In this document: positions 1-8,018 of the stretch, piece by piece
Layout of the letters: each line of letters begins with the position of its first letter
Position numbering within the stretch: position 1 is the first letter of the stretch
Origin: an uncultured Pirellulales bacterium
GTDB lineage: Bacteria; Planctomycetota; Planctomycetia; Pirellulales; Lacipirellulaceae
DNA length: 17,649 bases
Direction of reading: 5' to 3'
Assembly: GCA_947258835.1 (NCBI GenBank)
Contig: CAMYJY010000174.1
Span: 1-17,649 of the forward strand
The notes under the pieces: generated by a model
The model's input: only the letters and a program-made list of their open reading frames with translations
Databases searched by the model: none
What the model was told of the DNA's origin: nothing
Translations under genes and position numbers: made by a program

Positions 1-61
1 GGAAATAAAAAAGCCCCGGGCTGGCAGGCGACAGGGCGGAAAGGAATCAACTAGAAGAAGT

Positions 62-288
62 ATGCCGAAAATCAATCAGGCTCCCAAGACGACTTTTTCT
101 TTAATTCGGGACCCGCGCTGCTATGGACACCTGCACAGGTGTCTGATGCCCTAGCGATCAGTCCAAGAAAACTATGGGGTATGACGGCCAGCGGCGAGAT
201 ACCGCACATCCGCCTTGGTCGGTCCGTCCGCTATCCTGTGGATGACCTCCGCAAGTGGATTGCCGAGCAGAGAGGGGGCCAACGATGA
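62..288 (+). pseudogene. Excisionase/AlpA-type HTH DNA-binding protein, probably frameshifted
   Basis: Reading the frame that ends at the TGA at 286-288 gives a MerR/HTH_17-like winged helix: LLWTPAQVSDALAISPRKLW, then SGEIPHIRLGRSVRYP, then DDLRKWIAEQRGGQR. This is the standard fold of excisionases and AlpA-type regulators that bind att-site or promoter DNA of an integrated element. That frame is open back to a TAG at 52-54 but has no ATG. The only ATG nearby (62) lies in another frame, reads MPKINQAPKTTFSLIRDPR and stops at a TAG near 152. A single-base shift around 105-118 would join it to the HTH. Either the gene is broken there or it starts at a non-ATG codon (CTG at 118 or GTG at 139). 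The stop overlaps the next start as ATGA, so the two were translationally coupled. Confidence 0.7.
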
Positions 289-794
289 CCCTCACGGCAC
301 GGGAGCCGCTCCATGATTCGGAATCGGTAGTCAAGGCGGTGCGACTGCTGGTTGGTGACGGCCAAGTGACCGAACTGCGGGCGCTGAACGCCACCACGAA
401 AAGCGACCGCTGGCCGCACACGGCATCCGGCTACTTTGACGACGCGGACAAGCTGACGGCGGCCCTGGCCGAAATCACCTCGGCCAAAGGAATCTACATC
501 GTTCCCAATCCGGTATATCCAGCATTGTTGGCTCGTGCGGCGAACCGGATACGAAAAACGCCGAAAGAGGAGTCGACCCAAGATAGCGAATCAATCCACA
601 TCGTGGCCCACGGGAACCGGCTGCGGTACTCTCCCCGGTCGGCGGTAACACCCGACCTGGCCGGCCGCATGAAGGCCCACAAAGCGGCCCTGCTGGCAAT
701 CCTGGCGGGTCAGTCGTGGAACCCGAGGAATCCCCCGACGCAAACGAAGCGAACTGGCAGGTTATCACTGACACCGACCGCGACTACCTGCTAG
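285..794 (+). pseudogene. Truncated element primase N-terminus fused to a TubC-like tail
   Basis: I start it at the ATG of the ATGA overlap (285), giving 169 residues. Residues about 1-90 contain VTELRAL, SGYFDD and GIYIVPNPV followed by PALLARAANRIR. I recognise this as the N-terminus of primase/polymerase proteins common in planctomycete integrative elements. The normal protein continues for hundreds of residues with polymerase and helicase parts, which are absent. Instead, residues about 110-145 read GNRLRYSPRSAVTPDLAGRM then KAHKAALLAILAG, which resembles the small TubC-like domain usually found in a separate gene of such elements. The likely cause is an internal deletion that joined two genes. 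The last 25 residues look frame-shifted, and the next ORF starts inside this one. A working function is unlikely. Confidence 0.6.
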
Positions 795-906
795 GCCCGC
801 GCAACTATCCCGATCCCTGCCCCTGGTGCGGTGGTCGATTGGTTCACCACGCGGCCTGTGATGACCTGCGGCGGGAGCGGGCACCTATCATCCCTTTCGG
901 TAAGTA

Positions 907-928
<22 letters not shown>
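716..928 (+). pseudogene. Cysteine-motif / GKYRG fragment of the integrative element
   Basis: GTG at 716 opens a 70-residue frame containing PCPWCGGRLVHHAACDD and then PFGKYRGRR. The paired CxxC and HH...C residues suggest a small zinc-binding knuckle. The F-G-K-x-x-G sequence marks the start of a DUF3820-like segment that normally continues with a further conserved helix, missing here. The frame overlaps the preceding ORF by 79 bases, which is too much for normal genes. A one-base shift near 705-716 would instead join it to the TubC-like tail upstream. It ends where integrase sequence begins, so a deletion junction lies near 900-910. Function unknown; family assignment is from memory of similar planctomycete ORFs. 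Confidence 0.5.
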
Positions 929-1356
<428 letters not shown>

Positions 1357-1416
1357 AGTGGCTCACGCCAGTATGGCCGACCGAGGGCCGTTTCGCAATC
1401 CATGCGGCAGCCACGA

Positions 1417-3372
1417 CTACTTGTCGCCGTCGCCGAGATTGGTCAGCACGTTCAGATCTTCCAGCGTGGTGGAATCGCCTACCGTCTCTTTGCCTGCAGC
1501 AATATCTTTCAGTAAGCGGCGCATGATCTTGCCACTGCGCGTTTTGGGCAGGGCGGCCGTAAAGCGGATGTCATCCGGCTGGGCCAAGGCCCCGATTTCA
1601 TGACGCACATGCAGCTTCAGCGACTCCCGGAGTTGGTCGTCCGGTTGGGCGTCCTTGACCGTGACAAATACGGCCACGGCCTCTCCCTTCAAATCATCGG
1701 GTCGTCCCACGGCCGCGGCCTCCGCCACCTGCGGGTGGGATACCAGGGCACTTTCTATTTCAATCGTGCTGAGCCGGTGTCCCGAGACGTTCAGCACGTC
1801 GTCGATGCGTCCCATGATCCAGTAGTAGCCGTCTTCATCGCAGCGGGCATTGTCACCGGCCAGGTAGTGCCCCGGCACCCGGCTCCAGTACACCTCTTGA
1901 TAGCGCTCCGGGTCTCCCCAAATCCCGCGGAGCATGCCCGGCCAGGGGTGGGTTACGGTCAGCCAGCCCCCTTGATTGGGTTCCACGGGTTGGCCCGCTT
2001 GGTTCACAATGGCCGGCAGAATGCCCGGTAAGGGTTTGGTGCAACTGCCCGGCTTGGTGGCAATGGCCCCGGGGAGCGGGCTCAGCATGATGCCGCCCGT
2101 CTCGGTCTGCCACCAGGTATCCACAATCGGGCACCGCTGGCCACCGATTTTTTCGTGATACCACATCCAGGCCTCGGGGTTGATGCCTTCCCCCACCGTG
2201 CCCAGCAGGCGGAGGCTGGAAAGATCGTGTTTTTCTACGTGCTGGTCTCCCCATTTGATGAAGGCGCGGATTGCCGTGGGGGCGGTGTAAAAAATAGTGA
2301 CTTGGTATTTTTCTATCAGTTGCCAAAAACGACTCTCGTCCGGGTAGTTGGGCGCGCCCTCGTACATCAGGCAGGTGGCACCCGCCGCCAGCGGTCCGTA
2401 GACCAGGTAGCTGTGGCCCGTGATCCAGCCGCAATCGGCCGTACACCAGTACACGTCCTCGGGCTGATGATCAAACACCCACTGGAACGTCTTTTTGGCG
2501 TAGAGGTTGTATCCTGCCGTGGTATGTAAAATGCCTTTGGGTTTGCCCGTGGATCCGCTGGTGTAGAGAATGAAGAGAGGCGCTTCGCTGTCCTGCGGCG
2601 CGGCCGGACATTCGGTGTCCGCCTCCGCCATCAACGCATGCCACCAATAGTCGCGCCCAGCCTGCATCGGCACGTCTTGGTGCACCCGGTCCAGCACAAT
2701 ACAGTTTTCCACTGTCGGTGACTTGGCCAGTGCCTCGTCCACGGTGGCCTTCAGTGGCAAGATCTTGCCGCGGCGCCAGCCGCCGTCCGCGGTAATTTGG
2801 AGTTTGGCTTGGGCGTCGTTGTTCCGGTCGGCAATTGCCTCGGCGGAGAAGCCGGCAAAGATTACCGAGTGCACCGCCCCAATCCGCGCGCAGGCCAACA
2901 TGGCGATCACCAGTTCCGGCACCAGGGGCATGTAGATCGAAACCACATCTCCCGGGCCGACGCCGAGTTGCCGAAAACAGTTGGCCGCCTGACAGACCTG
3001 ACGCTGAAGTTCCGCGTATGTTAATGAACGACTGTCGCCCGGTTCGCCCTCCCACAGGATGGCCAGGCGATCGCCCAGGCCCTGGGCGATGTTGCGATCC
3101 AGGCAGTTGGTGCTGACGTTGGTTTTTCCCCCCACAAACCATTGGGCGTGCGGCTCCTTCCAGACCAGGGCCTCGGTAAAAGGTTCGAACCAGTGGAGTT
3201 CCTCCCGCGCTAGCTCCGCCCAAAAAGCGGCTGGGTCCGCGGCCGCCTGCTCCCAGAGGGCTTGGTACTCAGCAGGCGATTTGATGTGGGCTTGGCCGGC
3301 AAATTCCGCGGTGGGTGGAAACAGTCTGTCCTCATGCATCACGTTATCGATTTGGCCGCTAGATTCAGGCAT
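1417..3372 (-). CDS. acsA: Acetyl-CoA synthetase (AMP-forming)
   Basis: This 651-residue enzyme activates acetate to acetyl-CoA through acetyl-adenylate, using ATP and CoA in the cytoplasm, and feeds central carbon metabolism. The length matches the family (about 650). Adenylate-forming motifs appear in order: ATP-binding loop YTSGSTGKPKG at 270-280, DTWWQTETGG at 418-427, the hinge region YLAGDNARCDEDGYYW then GRIDDVLNVSGHR at 503-533, and SGKIMRRLL at 613-621. Lys615 in that last motif is the catalytic lysine that is switched off by acetylation in well-studied homologues, so similar control is possible. The ATG at 3372 is preceded by AAGGAGG about 13 bases upstream. The gene stands alone, with repeat A1 in its upstream region. 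No defects are visible. Confidence 0.97.
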   Translation of the reverse strand: MPESSGQIDNVMHEDRLFPPTAEFAGQAHIKSPAEYQALWEQAAADPAAFWAELAREELHWFEPFTEALVWKEPHAQWFVGGKTNVSTNCLDRNIAQGLGDRLAILWEGEPGDSRSLTYAELQRQVCQAANCFRQLGVGPGDVVSIYMPLVPELVIAMLACARIGAVHSVIFAGFSAEAIADRNNDAQAKLQITADGGWRRGKILPLKATVDEALAKSPTVENCIVLDRVHQDVPMQAGRDYWWHALMAEADTECPAAPQDSEAPLFILYTSGSTGKPKGILHTTAGYNLYAKKTFQWVFDHQPEDVYWCTADCGWITGHSYLVYGPLAAGATCLMYEGAPNYPDESRFWQLIEKYQVTIFYTAPTAIRAFIKWGDQHVEKHDLSSLRLLGTVGEGINPEAWMWYHEKIGGQRCPIVDTWWQTETGGIMLSPLPGAIATKPGSCTKPLPGILPAIVNQAGQPVEPNQGGWLTVTHPWPGMLRGIWGDPERYQEVYWSRVPGHYLAGDNARCDEDGYYWIMGRIDDVLNVSGHRLSTIEIESALVSHPQVAEAAAVGRPDDLKGEAVAVFVTVKDAQPDDQLRESLKLHVRHEIGALAQPDDIRFTAALPKTRSGKIMRRLLKDIAAGKETVGDSTTLEDLNVLTNLGDGDK

Positions 3373-3405
3373 CTGCTGGACTCCCTCCTTTCAGAAGTAA
3401 ATTGA

Positions 3406-3518
3406 CTCAAACTGAAAATGGGGCCTCCATGAAGCCGGTAAAGCCCGAGAAAACAGCCTCCGTTTGTGCACCGCGGCGGCTCACAACGAAACCTGGTTGA
3501 GACGCGGATGGAGTGGGC
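3406..3518 (+). repeat. Interspersed repeat family A, copy 1
   Basis: This stretch of about 110 bp begins CTCAAACTGAAAA, contains CCATGAAGCCGGTAAAGCCC, and ends near GGTTGAGACGCGGATG. It is closely similar to 7872-7984 and 8700-8793 in the same orientation. It starts about 34 bases upstream of the acsA ATG, on the promoter side of that gene. An internal stem pairs AAATGGGGC with GCCTCCGTTT. Confidence 0.85.
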
Positions 3519-3736
3519 CGCAGGCCATGCACACTAGGCCAGATTCTACCGGGTCCCGTGGAGCGAGCAAGCTGCCCTGGCAGTTTCCAGCGCCGTCGTG
3601 CGCGGCAGCTGCCGGCCAATCGCCAGTCTGGTGAGCAGGCACAGTGCCCGCGGTCGCCAAAAACAGCGGCCTGAAACCTTTCGCCTGGAGGCGAAAACTT
3701 GAGGTTCAGTACTTCCAAATTCCCCCCGTTCTCACC
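3519..3736. other. Non-coding gap between repeats A1 and B1
   Basis: No convincing gene is present. The one notable structure is a small perfect hairpin, TTTCGCC-TGGA-GGCGAAA, near 3679-3696. It lacks a T-tract on either strand, so I do not call it a terminator. The region 3373-4220 as a whole is non-coding and mostly repeat-derived. Confidence 0.5.
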
Positions 3737-3838
3737 AGGGACCGGGGCGATAATCCGCCCGAGAATCGACGTTTTTAGCAGCTAGCACTTGACTCGCCCC
3801 CGGCTTCATCGGCCAAATTTGGAACTACCGAGGTTTTA
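3737..3838 (+). repeat. Interspersed repeat family B, copy 1
   Basis: About 102 bp, from AGGGACCGGGGCGATAA to ACCGAGGTTTTAT, aligns over its full length with 17331-17431 in the same orientation at roughly three-quarters identity by eye. The best-conserved blocks are GCAGCTAGCACTT and GGCCAAATTTGGAAC, the latter containing the palindrome CCAAATTTGG. No ORF is shared by the two copies, so it is a non-coding element. Confidence 0.75.
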
Positions 3839-3857
3839 TTAGTTGGGTGTGATGATT

Positions 3858-4135
3858 GGGTGCCACTGCTGGCTTGCCCAGCAGTGTGTAGCGGGTACCC
3901 AGTATCCATTGCTGGGCGAGCCCAATCCTGTTCGGCACAAGATTTGAGCAACCGTCTGCGTGCTACGATTTAAGTAAAGAAAAGAACCACGACGAAACAA
4001 CGCAACGACGAACAGGGACTTAATTTTTCGTTGATTGATTCGTTGTTTCCGTTGTTTCGTCGTGGTTCAAAATTTTCTGCTATCGCCAACAACTTTCGTG
4101 CCGAACGGGATTGGGGCGAGCCAGCAGTGGCACCC
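3858..4135. repeat. Composite inverted-repeat element C (MITE-like), enclosing palindrome D1
   Basis: The ends are inverted copies of GGGTGCCACTGCTGGCT+YGCCC: 3858-3879 on plus and 4114-4135 on minus, with one difference in 22. The left end is itself a hairpin, CACTGCTGG-CTTGC-CCAGCAGTG. A second internal match, 3908-3940 against the reverse complement of 4098-4130 (ending CCGTTCGGCAC), extends the inversion. The D1 palindrome lies near the middle. No transposase is encoded. It looks like a small non-autonomous element with another inserted into it, or one large cruciform. Confidence 0.7.
3984..4068. repeat. Palindromic repeat family D, copy 1
   Basis: The arms 3984-4002 (GAACCACGACGAAACAACG) and 4050-4068 are perfectly complementary over 19 bp. 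The 47-nt spacer is rich in further CGTTG/CAACG motifs. A second copy with the same arms and a similar spacer is at 12210-12299. This is a MITE- or REP-like hairpin. Similar GAAACAACG-rich palindromes are familiar from planctomycete intergenic DNA, though I cannot name a family. Confidence 0.85.
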
Positions 4136-4220
4136 CAGGTCAAGCCCGAACGGGGGTGGTTGCGGCTAGGCCGCGCTGGCCCGCCTCGCGGGTACCGTGG
4201 GCTGCCCGGACCCGTGCGAT

Positions 4221-5441
4221 TCAGCTGCTGGCTTCGGCGGCGACTTCTTCCAGGGCTTCGGCAGTCAGGTCCAGCGTAAATTCCGCGTCCGTCTCCACGT
4301 CGGCAGCGGTGGGCACGACGTGAGCGGTGGTCTTGAAGGCGAAGGGACTCTCGTCTGCTTTGCAATCGCCAAAACTCACACCCAGGGCGCGTGCTGCCTG
4401 GACAGCCGATCCATTGCGATCGACCACCCGCAATTGATTCACCGCTTCGATGATGGGGACGTTGCCAATTTCCGGTGGATGATAACAGACCATCTCGCCA
4501 AACTTGCCTTCCAAGACCAGTCGTACCGCATGGGCCCCGTATTGGGTGGCCAAGACGCGATCAAAAGTTGTCGGGGCGCCGCCGCGCTGGAGGTGTCCCA
4601 GCACGGAGGTGCGGGTTTCGCGTTGGACGCGGGAGGAAATTTCATGAGCCACAATTTGACCGATGCCACCCAAGTGCGTTTGGGCGCCCGCCCGCCGTTC
4701 ACCAACCCTGCGGCCGTTGGGCAATTCGGCCCCCTCGGCGACCACGACCAACGTAAACCGTTTGCCTTGGCTTTCGCGATTAAGAATCTTGTGGCAAACA
4801 TTTTCCCAAGTCCAAGGGATTTCCGGCAAGAGAATCACATCGCCACCCCCGGCAATACCCGCGTGCAAGGCAATCCAGCCGGCATGGCGTCCCATCACTT
4901 CCAACACCATGATGCGTTCGTGGCTGGCAGCGGTGGTCTGCAGTCGGTCCAGGGCGTTGGTGGCACACTCGATGGCACTATCAAAGCCGAACGTAAAGGC
5001 GGTGGCGGACAGATCGTTGTCGATGGTCTTGGGGACACCGACCACCGGAATGCCGTGTTCATGGAACTGCTGGGCTACGGCCAGTGAGCCATCGCCACCC
5101 ACGCACACCAGGCCTTCGATGCCCAGTTGATCCACCGTGGTTTGCACGCCGCGGAGCAGCTCTGGGTCGAGTTCGACGCGGTCCGAGACGCCCACGGTGG
5201 CCGCGAAGCGACCTTTGTTCGTGGAGCCCAGGATCGTGCCGCCTTGGTTGAGAATCCCTTTGGTGTTTTTGCGCGTGAGATTAATGAAGCAGACGGGGTC
5301 GTACAGTCCCTCATAACCTTTGAGAAACCCGACACAGTCGTATCCCAGCTGCTGGCAGGATTTTACCACGCCGCGGATGACCGCGTTTAGCCCTGGGCAG
5401 TCACCCCCACTGGTTAAAATCCCAATGCGTTTATTTGCCAT
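4221..5441 (-). CDS. pfkA: 6-phosphofructokinase (PfkA family)
   Basis: This 406-residue cytoplasmic enzyme phosphorylates fructose 6-phosphate to fructose 1,6-bisphosphate, the committed step of glycolysis. Visible motifs are the N-terminal phosphate loop GILTSGGDCPGLNAVIRG (7-24), GGDGS (115-119), the catalytic PKTIDND (137-143), MGRHAGW (183-189, substrate binding) and LGHLQRGG further on. Gly in GGDGS is the residue associated with ATP use, whereas Lys in PKTIDND occurs in pyrophosphate-using and mixed-clade enzymes. The phosphoryl donor is therefore best left open, with ATP slightly favoured. At about 400 residues it is longer than the E. coli type (320), as in the mixed-substrate clade. 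The ATG at 5441 is preceded by a purine-rich GCAGGGGCAGAGGAG, rather close to the start. No operon partner is seen. Confidence 0.93.
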   Translation of the reverse strand: MANKRIGILTSGGDCPGLNAVIRGVVKSCQQLGYDCVGFLKGYEGLYDPVCFINLTRKNTKGILNQGGTILGSTNKGRFAATVGVSDRVELDPELLRGVQTTVDQLGIEGLVCVGGDGSLAVAQQFHEHGIPVVGVPKTIDNDLSATAFTFGFDSAIECATNALDRLQTTAASHERIMVLEVMGRHAGWIALHAGIAGGGDVILLPEIPWTWENVCHKILNRESQGKRFTLVVVAEGAELPNGRRVGERRAGAQTHLGGIGQIVAHEISSRVQRETRTSVLGHLQRGGAPTTFDRVLATQYGAHAVRLVLEGKFGEMVCYHPPEIGNVPIIEAVNQLRVVDRNGSAVQAARALGVSFGDCKADESPFAFKTTAHVVPTAADVETDAEFTLDLTAEALEEVAAEASS

Positions 5442-5655
5442 CTCCTCTGCCCCTGCGTAAGAGTCGTGCTGCGTGCAAGACGCACGATGTGTGCCCGTTG
5501 CGTGAGTGAACCCGCGAAATATCTCTTCAAGAATAGGCCACGGAATGGGCAGCGGCGGGCCAGGTGCAAGCAGCTGGCAAAATCGACAGGATCGGACTGA
5601 CCCGTCAGCGGAGATGGGGTGGGAGGGGCTAGGGACTAGGGACTAAGGGGGTAGG
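5442..5655. promoter_or_regulatory. G-rich, potential G-quadruplex tract (core 5616-5658)
   Basis: Upstream of pfkA the DNA is non-coding. From 5616 the plus strand has consecutive G-runs of three to five bases separated by one to five bases, including TGGGAGGGG and GGGACTAGGGACTAAGGGGG. This satisfies the usual G-quadruplex pattern several times over. It partly consists of the short tandem unit CTAGGGA. Whether it folds or has a role is unknown. Confidence 0.55.
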
Positions 5656-5707
5656 GGGTAGCCCAGGTTGGCGCAGCCTACATGGGCGGCGCAGCCGCTG
5701 GAGGTTT
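5656..5707 (-). repeat. Interspersed repeat family F, copy 1
   Basis: These 52 bases are the reverse complement of 14503-14554 with only two differences. Read on the minus strand the unit starts AAACCTCC, contains GCGGCTGCGCCGCCCA and GGCTGCGCCAACC, and ends GGGCTACCC. Both copies sit close to family E repeats, so they may belong to one larger composite. Confidence 0.85.
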
Positions 5708-5745
5708 GATCGAGAAGCAGTGCAAACCTCTTGTGACTGCGTCAC

Positions 5746-5771
5746 ATCGGTAGGCTAACGCCAACCGATGC
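5746..5771. repeat. Near-palindrome around GGCTAACGCC
   Basis: The stem CATCGGT/ACCGATG closes over GGC-TAAC-GCC with a single mismatch. It is a short hairpin-forming intergenic motif. The core GGCTAACGCC is a pattern I associate with planctomycete intergenic palindromes. No T-tract follows. Confidence 0.5.
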
Positions 5772-5860
5772 CACCCACGCGTAGCAAATTCGCACCAGCC
5801 CATTGCTGTACTCGGGGCAGCAGCCAGGGAGGAATTAGGCGGCGCGCGATCATGTGCCGT

Positions 5861-5910
5861 AGCGACCAACGGGAGCGGGCCAATGCTCTTCGAGCGGTAG
5901 CTCGCATAGG
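5861..5910 (+). repeat. Interspersed repeat family E, copy 1
   Basis: It starts AGCGACCAACGGGAGCGGGC and ends with the hairpin CGAGC-GGTA-GCTCG and CATAGG. Related copies are at 8913-8962 (plus) and at 14413-14466 and 14679-14734 (minus). It merges into the terminator-like hairpin at 5909-5935. Confidence 0.85.
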
Positions 5911-5935
5911 TCGGGGCGGCTTTGCCGCCCCGACC
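5909..5935 (-). terminator. Strong hairpin just past the ExeA-like gene
   Basis: A perfect 12-bp stem, GGTCGGGGCGGC with GCCGCCCCGACC, and a 3-nt loop lie four bases beyond the stop of the ExeA-like gene. No T-tract follows on the minus strand, so intrinsic termination is uncertain. It may instead be an mRNA 3'-end stabiliser. It directly follows repeat E1. Confidence 0.5.
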
Positions 5936-5939
5936 CGCT

Positions 5940-7487
5940 CTACAGATTGCTGAAGAGTTGCCGGAATTGCTGGCCGGGGACGACTCCGACTACGGGTTGA
6001 TCGTTTTCCTCGACCACGAGCAGCTCATCCGTGCTGAGGGCGGACAGGTTTGGCTCGACTTCCGTTTCCACATCCCCTGGAGTTGTGGAGGTGGTGGCTA
6101 GGGTTTGGGGCTCCGCTAAACTTGGGGAGAGGGTTTCCGCCGTCTGTTCGATCGTCGGGTTTTCCGCGTCGACCGTGTCGACAGCGACTTCACTCTGCTG
6201 GATGTCGTCCGCAAAATTCGCGTCGTCGAGATTGTGGACCTGGGGTGCATGAGAAAGCAGCAAAGTTTCCAGCTGGGAATATCGATCCAAGACCACCTCT
6301 TCCGATTCAAATTCTTCCAGGAAGGGATTGCCAGTGGGGTGGACGCAGGCCTCCGCTGGAATTTCTGGGGAGTCAGCGGTTTGCTCCAGTTGGTCCAGTT
6401 CTTGCACTAGATTTTCCGTGGCAGCCAAGGTCTCGTGCATCGGGAGGGGTTCCGCGAAGTCGGCGTCTCGAGCAAAAGGCGAGGCATGGATGGGAATGGA
6501 CGCCGGCATGTCCTGGTCTTGCTCGGAGGGTGCGTGCTGATCTTGTTCCGGGTGCAAGCCCTCGGCCGGTTCGCAGGAGTCACTGCTGGGGGGCTCGAAG
6601 GTTTGTGTTGGCTCCAGTTCGCCAAACTCGACACACTCTCTGTTGGATTCCGGCACGGAAGTATTCCACGGTGCGGGGAGTTGCTGCGATTCGGACCAGG
6701 CCTGTTGCACGATTTCTGCATCTAAGGGGGTGTAGCCGGTTTCGCTGGCCATCCAAAACAGCTGATCGCCTAATTGGTTGATGAGTCTTGGCAATCCATC
6801 GGTCGCGGCAAAGATGGCTTCCAAGGCATCGGGTGTGAATACGGCCTGGGGATCCTGGCCAACGGCGGCGACTTGGGCATGGATATAAGCGATCGTTTCT
6901 TCACGGCCAAGGGGAGCGAGATACGACCGAGATGACACACGCTGGCTAAAGGCCTCCAGCTTGGGCTCGGCAAACCGCTCTTCCAGGATCGAAGTACCGG
7001 CCAGCACCAGACTGATGAGCAACTGGCCATCTGCCGCAATATTGGTGAGTACCCGCAGTTCCTCCAAGAGGCGGTCGGGTACGGCCTCTGCTTCATCCAC
7101 CAGGAGGAGCAGCCGCCTGGGCGCTGCGTCGGCCGGGCGCAGATAGCTTAGTAGCGACAGCCGCAACTCACCTTCATCGAGTCCCTGATAGGGCAAGCCC
7201 AGCTGAAATAGGATCATTTGCAAGAGGGTTCTGCGGGTACAGAGCTGCGCGCCAACCACGGAGACCGTCGACAGGGTGTCTTGGAATTGCTCGGCCAGCA
7301 CCTCCACCAACATGGTTTTGCCACTGCCGGCTGAGCCAATCAGCAGCGCCGGTCCTTCCCCCCGCGTGATCGAGCGGACGATCCGCAGACGCGACTCCTC
7401 AAAGATTGCAGCGGGAAAATAGCGACTGGCTTGCGGAGCTGCGATGAACGGACGAGCAGATGAATCGGACGTGTGATGATCGCTCAT
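5940..7487 (-). CDS. ExeA/GspA-like AAA ATPase with long acidic C-terminal region
   Basis: The protein has 515 residues. The N-terminal 265 residues form an AAA ATPase of the ExeA/MshM type (AAA_22): PFIAAPQASRYFP at 13-25, Walker A GSAGSGKT at 51-58, Walker B LLLLVDEAE at 126-134, a sensor region LISLVLAGTS at 157-166, and LPRLINQLGDQ at 232-242. Relatives use ATP in type II secretion or type IV pilus assembly, or in transposition as TnsC-like proteins. No secretion or transposase gene is nearby, so the partner is unknown. Residues about 270-515 are rich in Glu, Asp, Pro, Ser and Thr, look disordered, and end with a hydrophobic VVGVVPGQQFRQLFSNL that may be a docking tail. No membrane segment is evident. 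It starts at the ATG at 7487 and stands alone. Confidence 0.85.
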   Translation of the reverse strand: MSDHHTSDSSARPFIAAPQASRYFPAAIFEESRLRIVRSITRGEGPALLIGSAGSGKTMLVEVLAEQFQDTLSTVSVVGAQLCTRRTLLQMILFQLGLPYQGLDEGELRLSLLSYLRPADAAPRRLLLLVDEAEAVPDRLLEELRVLTNIAADGQLLISLVLAGTSILEERFAEPKLEAFSQRVSSRSYLAPLGREETIAYIHAQVAAVGQDPQAVFTPDALEAIFAATDGLPRLINQLGDQLFWMASETGYTPLDAEIVQQAWSESQQLPAPWNTSVPESNRECVEFGELEPTQTFEPPSSDSCEPAEGLHPEQDQHAPSEQDQDMPASIPIHASPFARDADFAEPLPMHETLAATENLVQELDQLEQTADSPEIPAEACVHPTGNPFLEEFESEEVVLDRYSQLETLLLSHAPQVHNLDDANFADDIQQSEVAVDTVDAENPTIEQTAETLSPSLAEPQTLATTSTTPGDVETEVEPNLSALSTDELLVVEENDQPVVGVVPGQQFRQLFSNL

Positions 7488-7609
7488 GGAGGGGGGTTCC
7501 TAGATGGCTTCTCAGGGGGAGGCTATGGTATGGCAGGCTAGGCCAGTAGCGCAGAACGTCGGCTGGCGCCATAAAAACCGTGTTTTACCGCTACTCAAAG
7601 TGAAAACAG

Positions 7610-8018
7610 GTATCCCTCGTGCTGGCCGGTTGGGGCCGGAAAACCCCGCTGTCCCTGCCCCTCAGCCAGGGCCATTTTTCGCACCGTCTGGCGCTGGCAG
7701 CGTGCCCGATTCCCTGGGCTTTGTAGAAGCCTTGTTTTCAATTCAAGTATCGTTGTTACCAATCGGCACATCAGGCAAGCTGGCTGAAGGCTCAAGCAGA
7801 ATTTGGAGGCAGGTTGACGGGCTGGCGGGCAAGCAAACAATGGATAGTTCGGTGAACAGCAAGCTAAAAATCTCAAACTGAAAACGAGGCCTCCATGAAG
7901 CCGGTAAAGCCCGAGAAAACAGCCTCCGTTTCCGCACCGCGGCGGCTCGCCAAGAAATCCGGTTGAGAGGCGGATGCAGCGGGCTTTTCCGGCCCCAACC
8001 GGCCGGCACCAGGCATAC
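7610..8018. repeat. Pair of 42-bp inverted repeats bracketing repeat A2
   Basis: The arm 7610-7651 and the reverse complement of 7977-8018 agree at 38 of 42 positions, with the shared core GGCCGGTTGGGGCCGGAAAA. The left arm is preceded by CTCAAAGTGAAAACAG, which is the start of repeat A, and the right arm follows repeat A2 directly. The unit of about 410 bp is MITE-like, with no coding capacity, and ends 30 bases before the trpF start. Confidence 0.8.
7872..7984 (+). repeat. Interspersed repeat family A, copy 2
   Basis: It matches copy 1 almost throughout, from CTCAAACTGAAAAC through CCGGTAAAGCCCGAGAAAAC to GGTTGAGAGGCGGATG. The internal stem pairs AAACGAGGC with GCCTCCGTTT, leaving one bulged C. 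It ends about 65 bp before trpF. With copy 3 it flanks trpF as direct repeats. Confidence 0.88.

Noticed and set aside
3970..4365. 131-residue open frame on minus across palindrome D1
   Set aside because: It runs through repeat DNA into the 3' end of pfkA in another frame; no evidence of coding.
4197..5087. 296-residue open frame on plus, antisense to pfkA
   Set aside because: It lies entirely opposite a clear pfkA gene, has no recognisable motif and follows from the codon bias of the GC-rich gene.
7504..7881. 125-residue open frame on plus upstream of trpF
   Set aside because: It overlaps the 42-bp inverted repeat and the start of repeat A2, has low-complexity Pro/Gly composition and no family resemblance.
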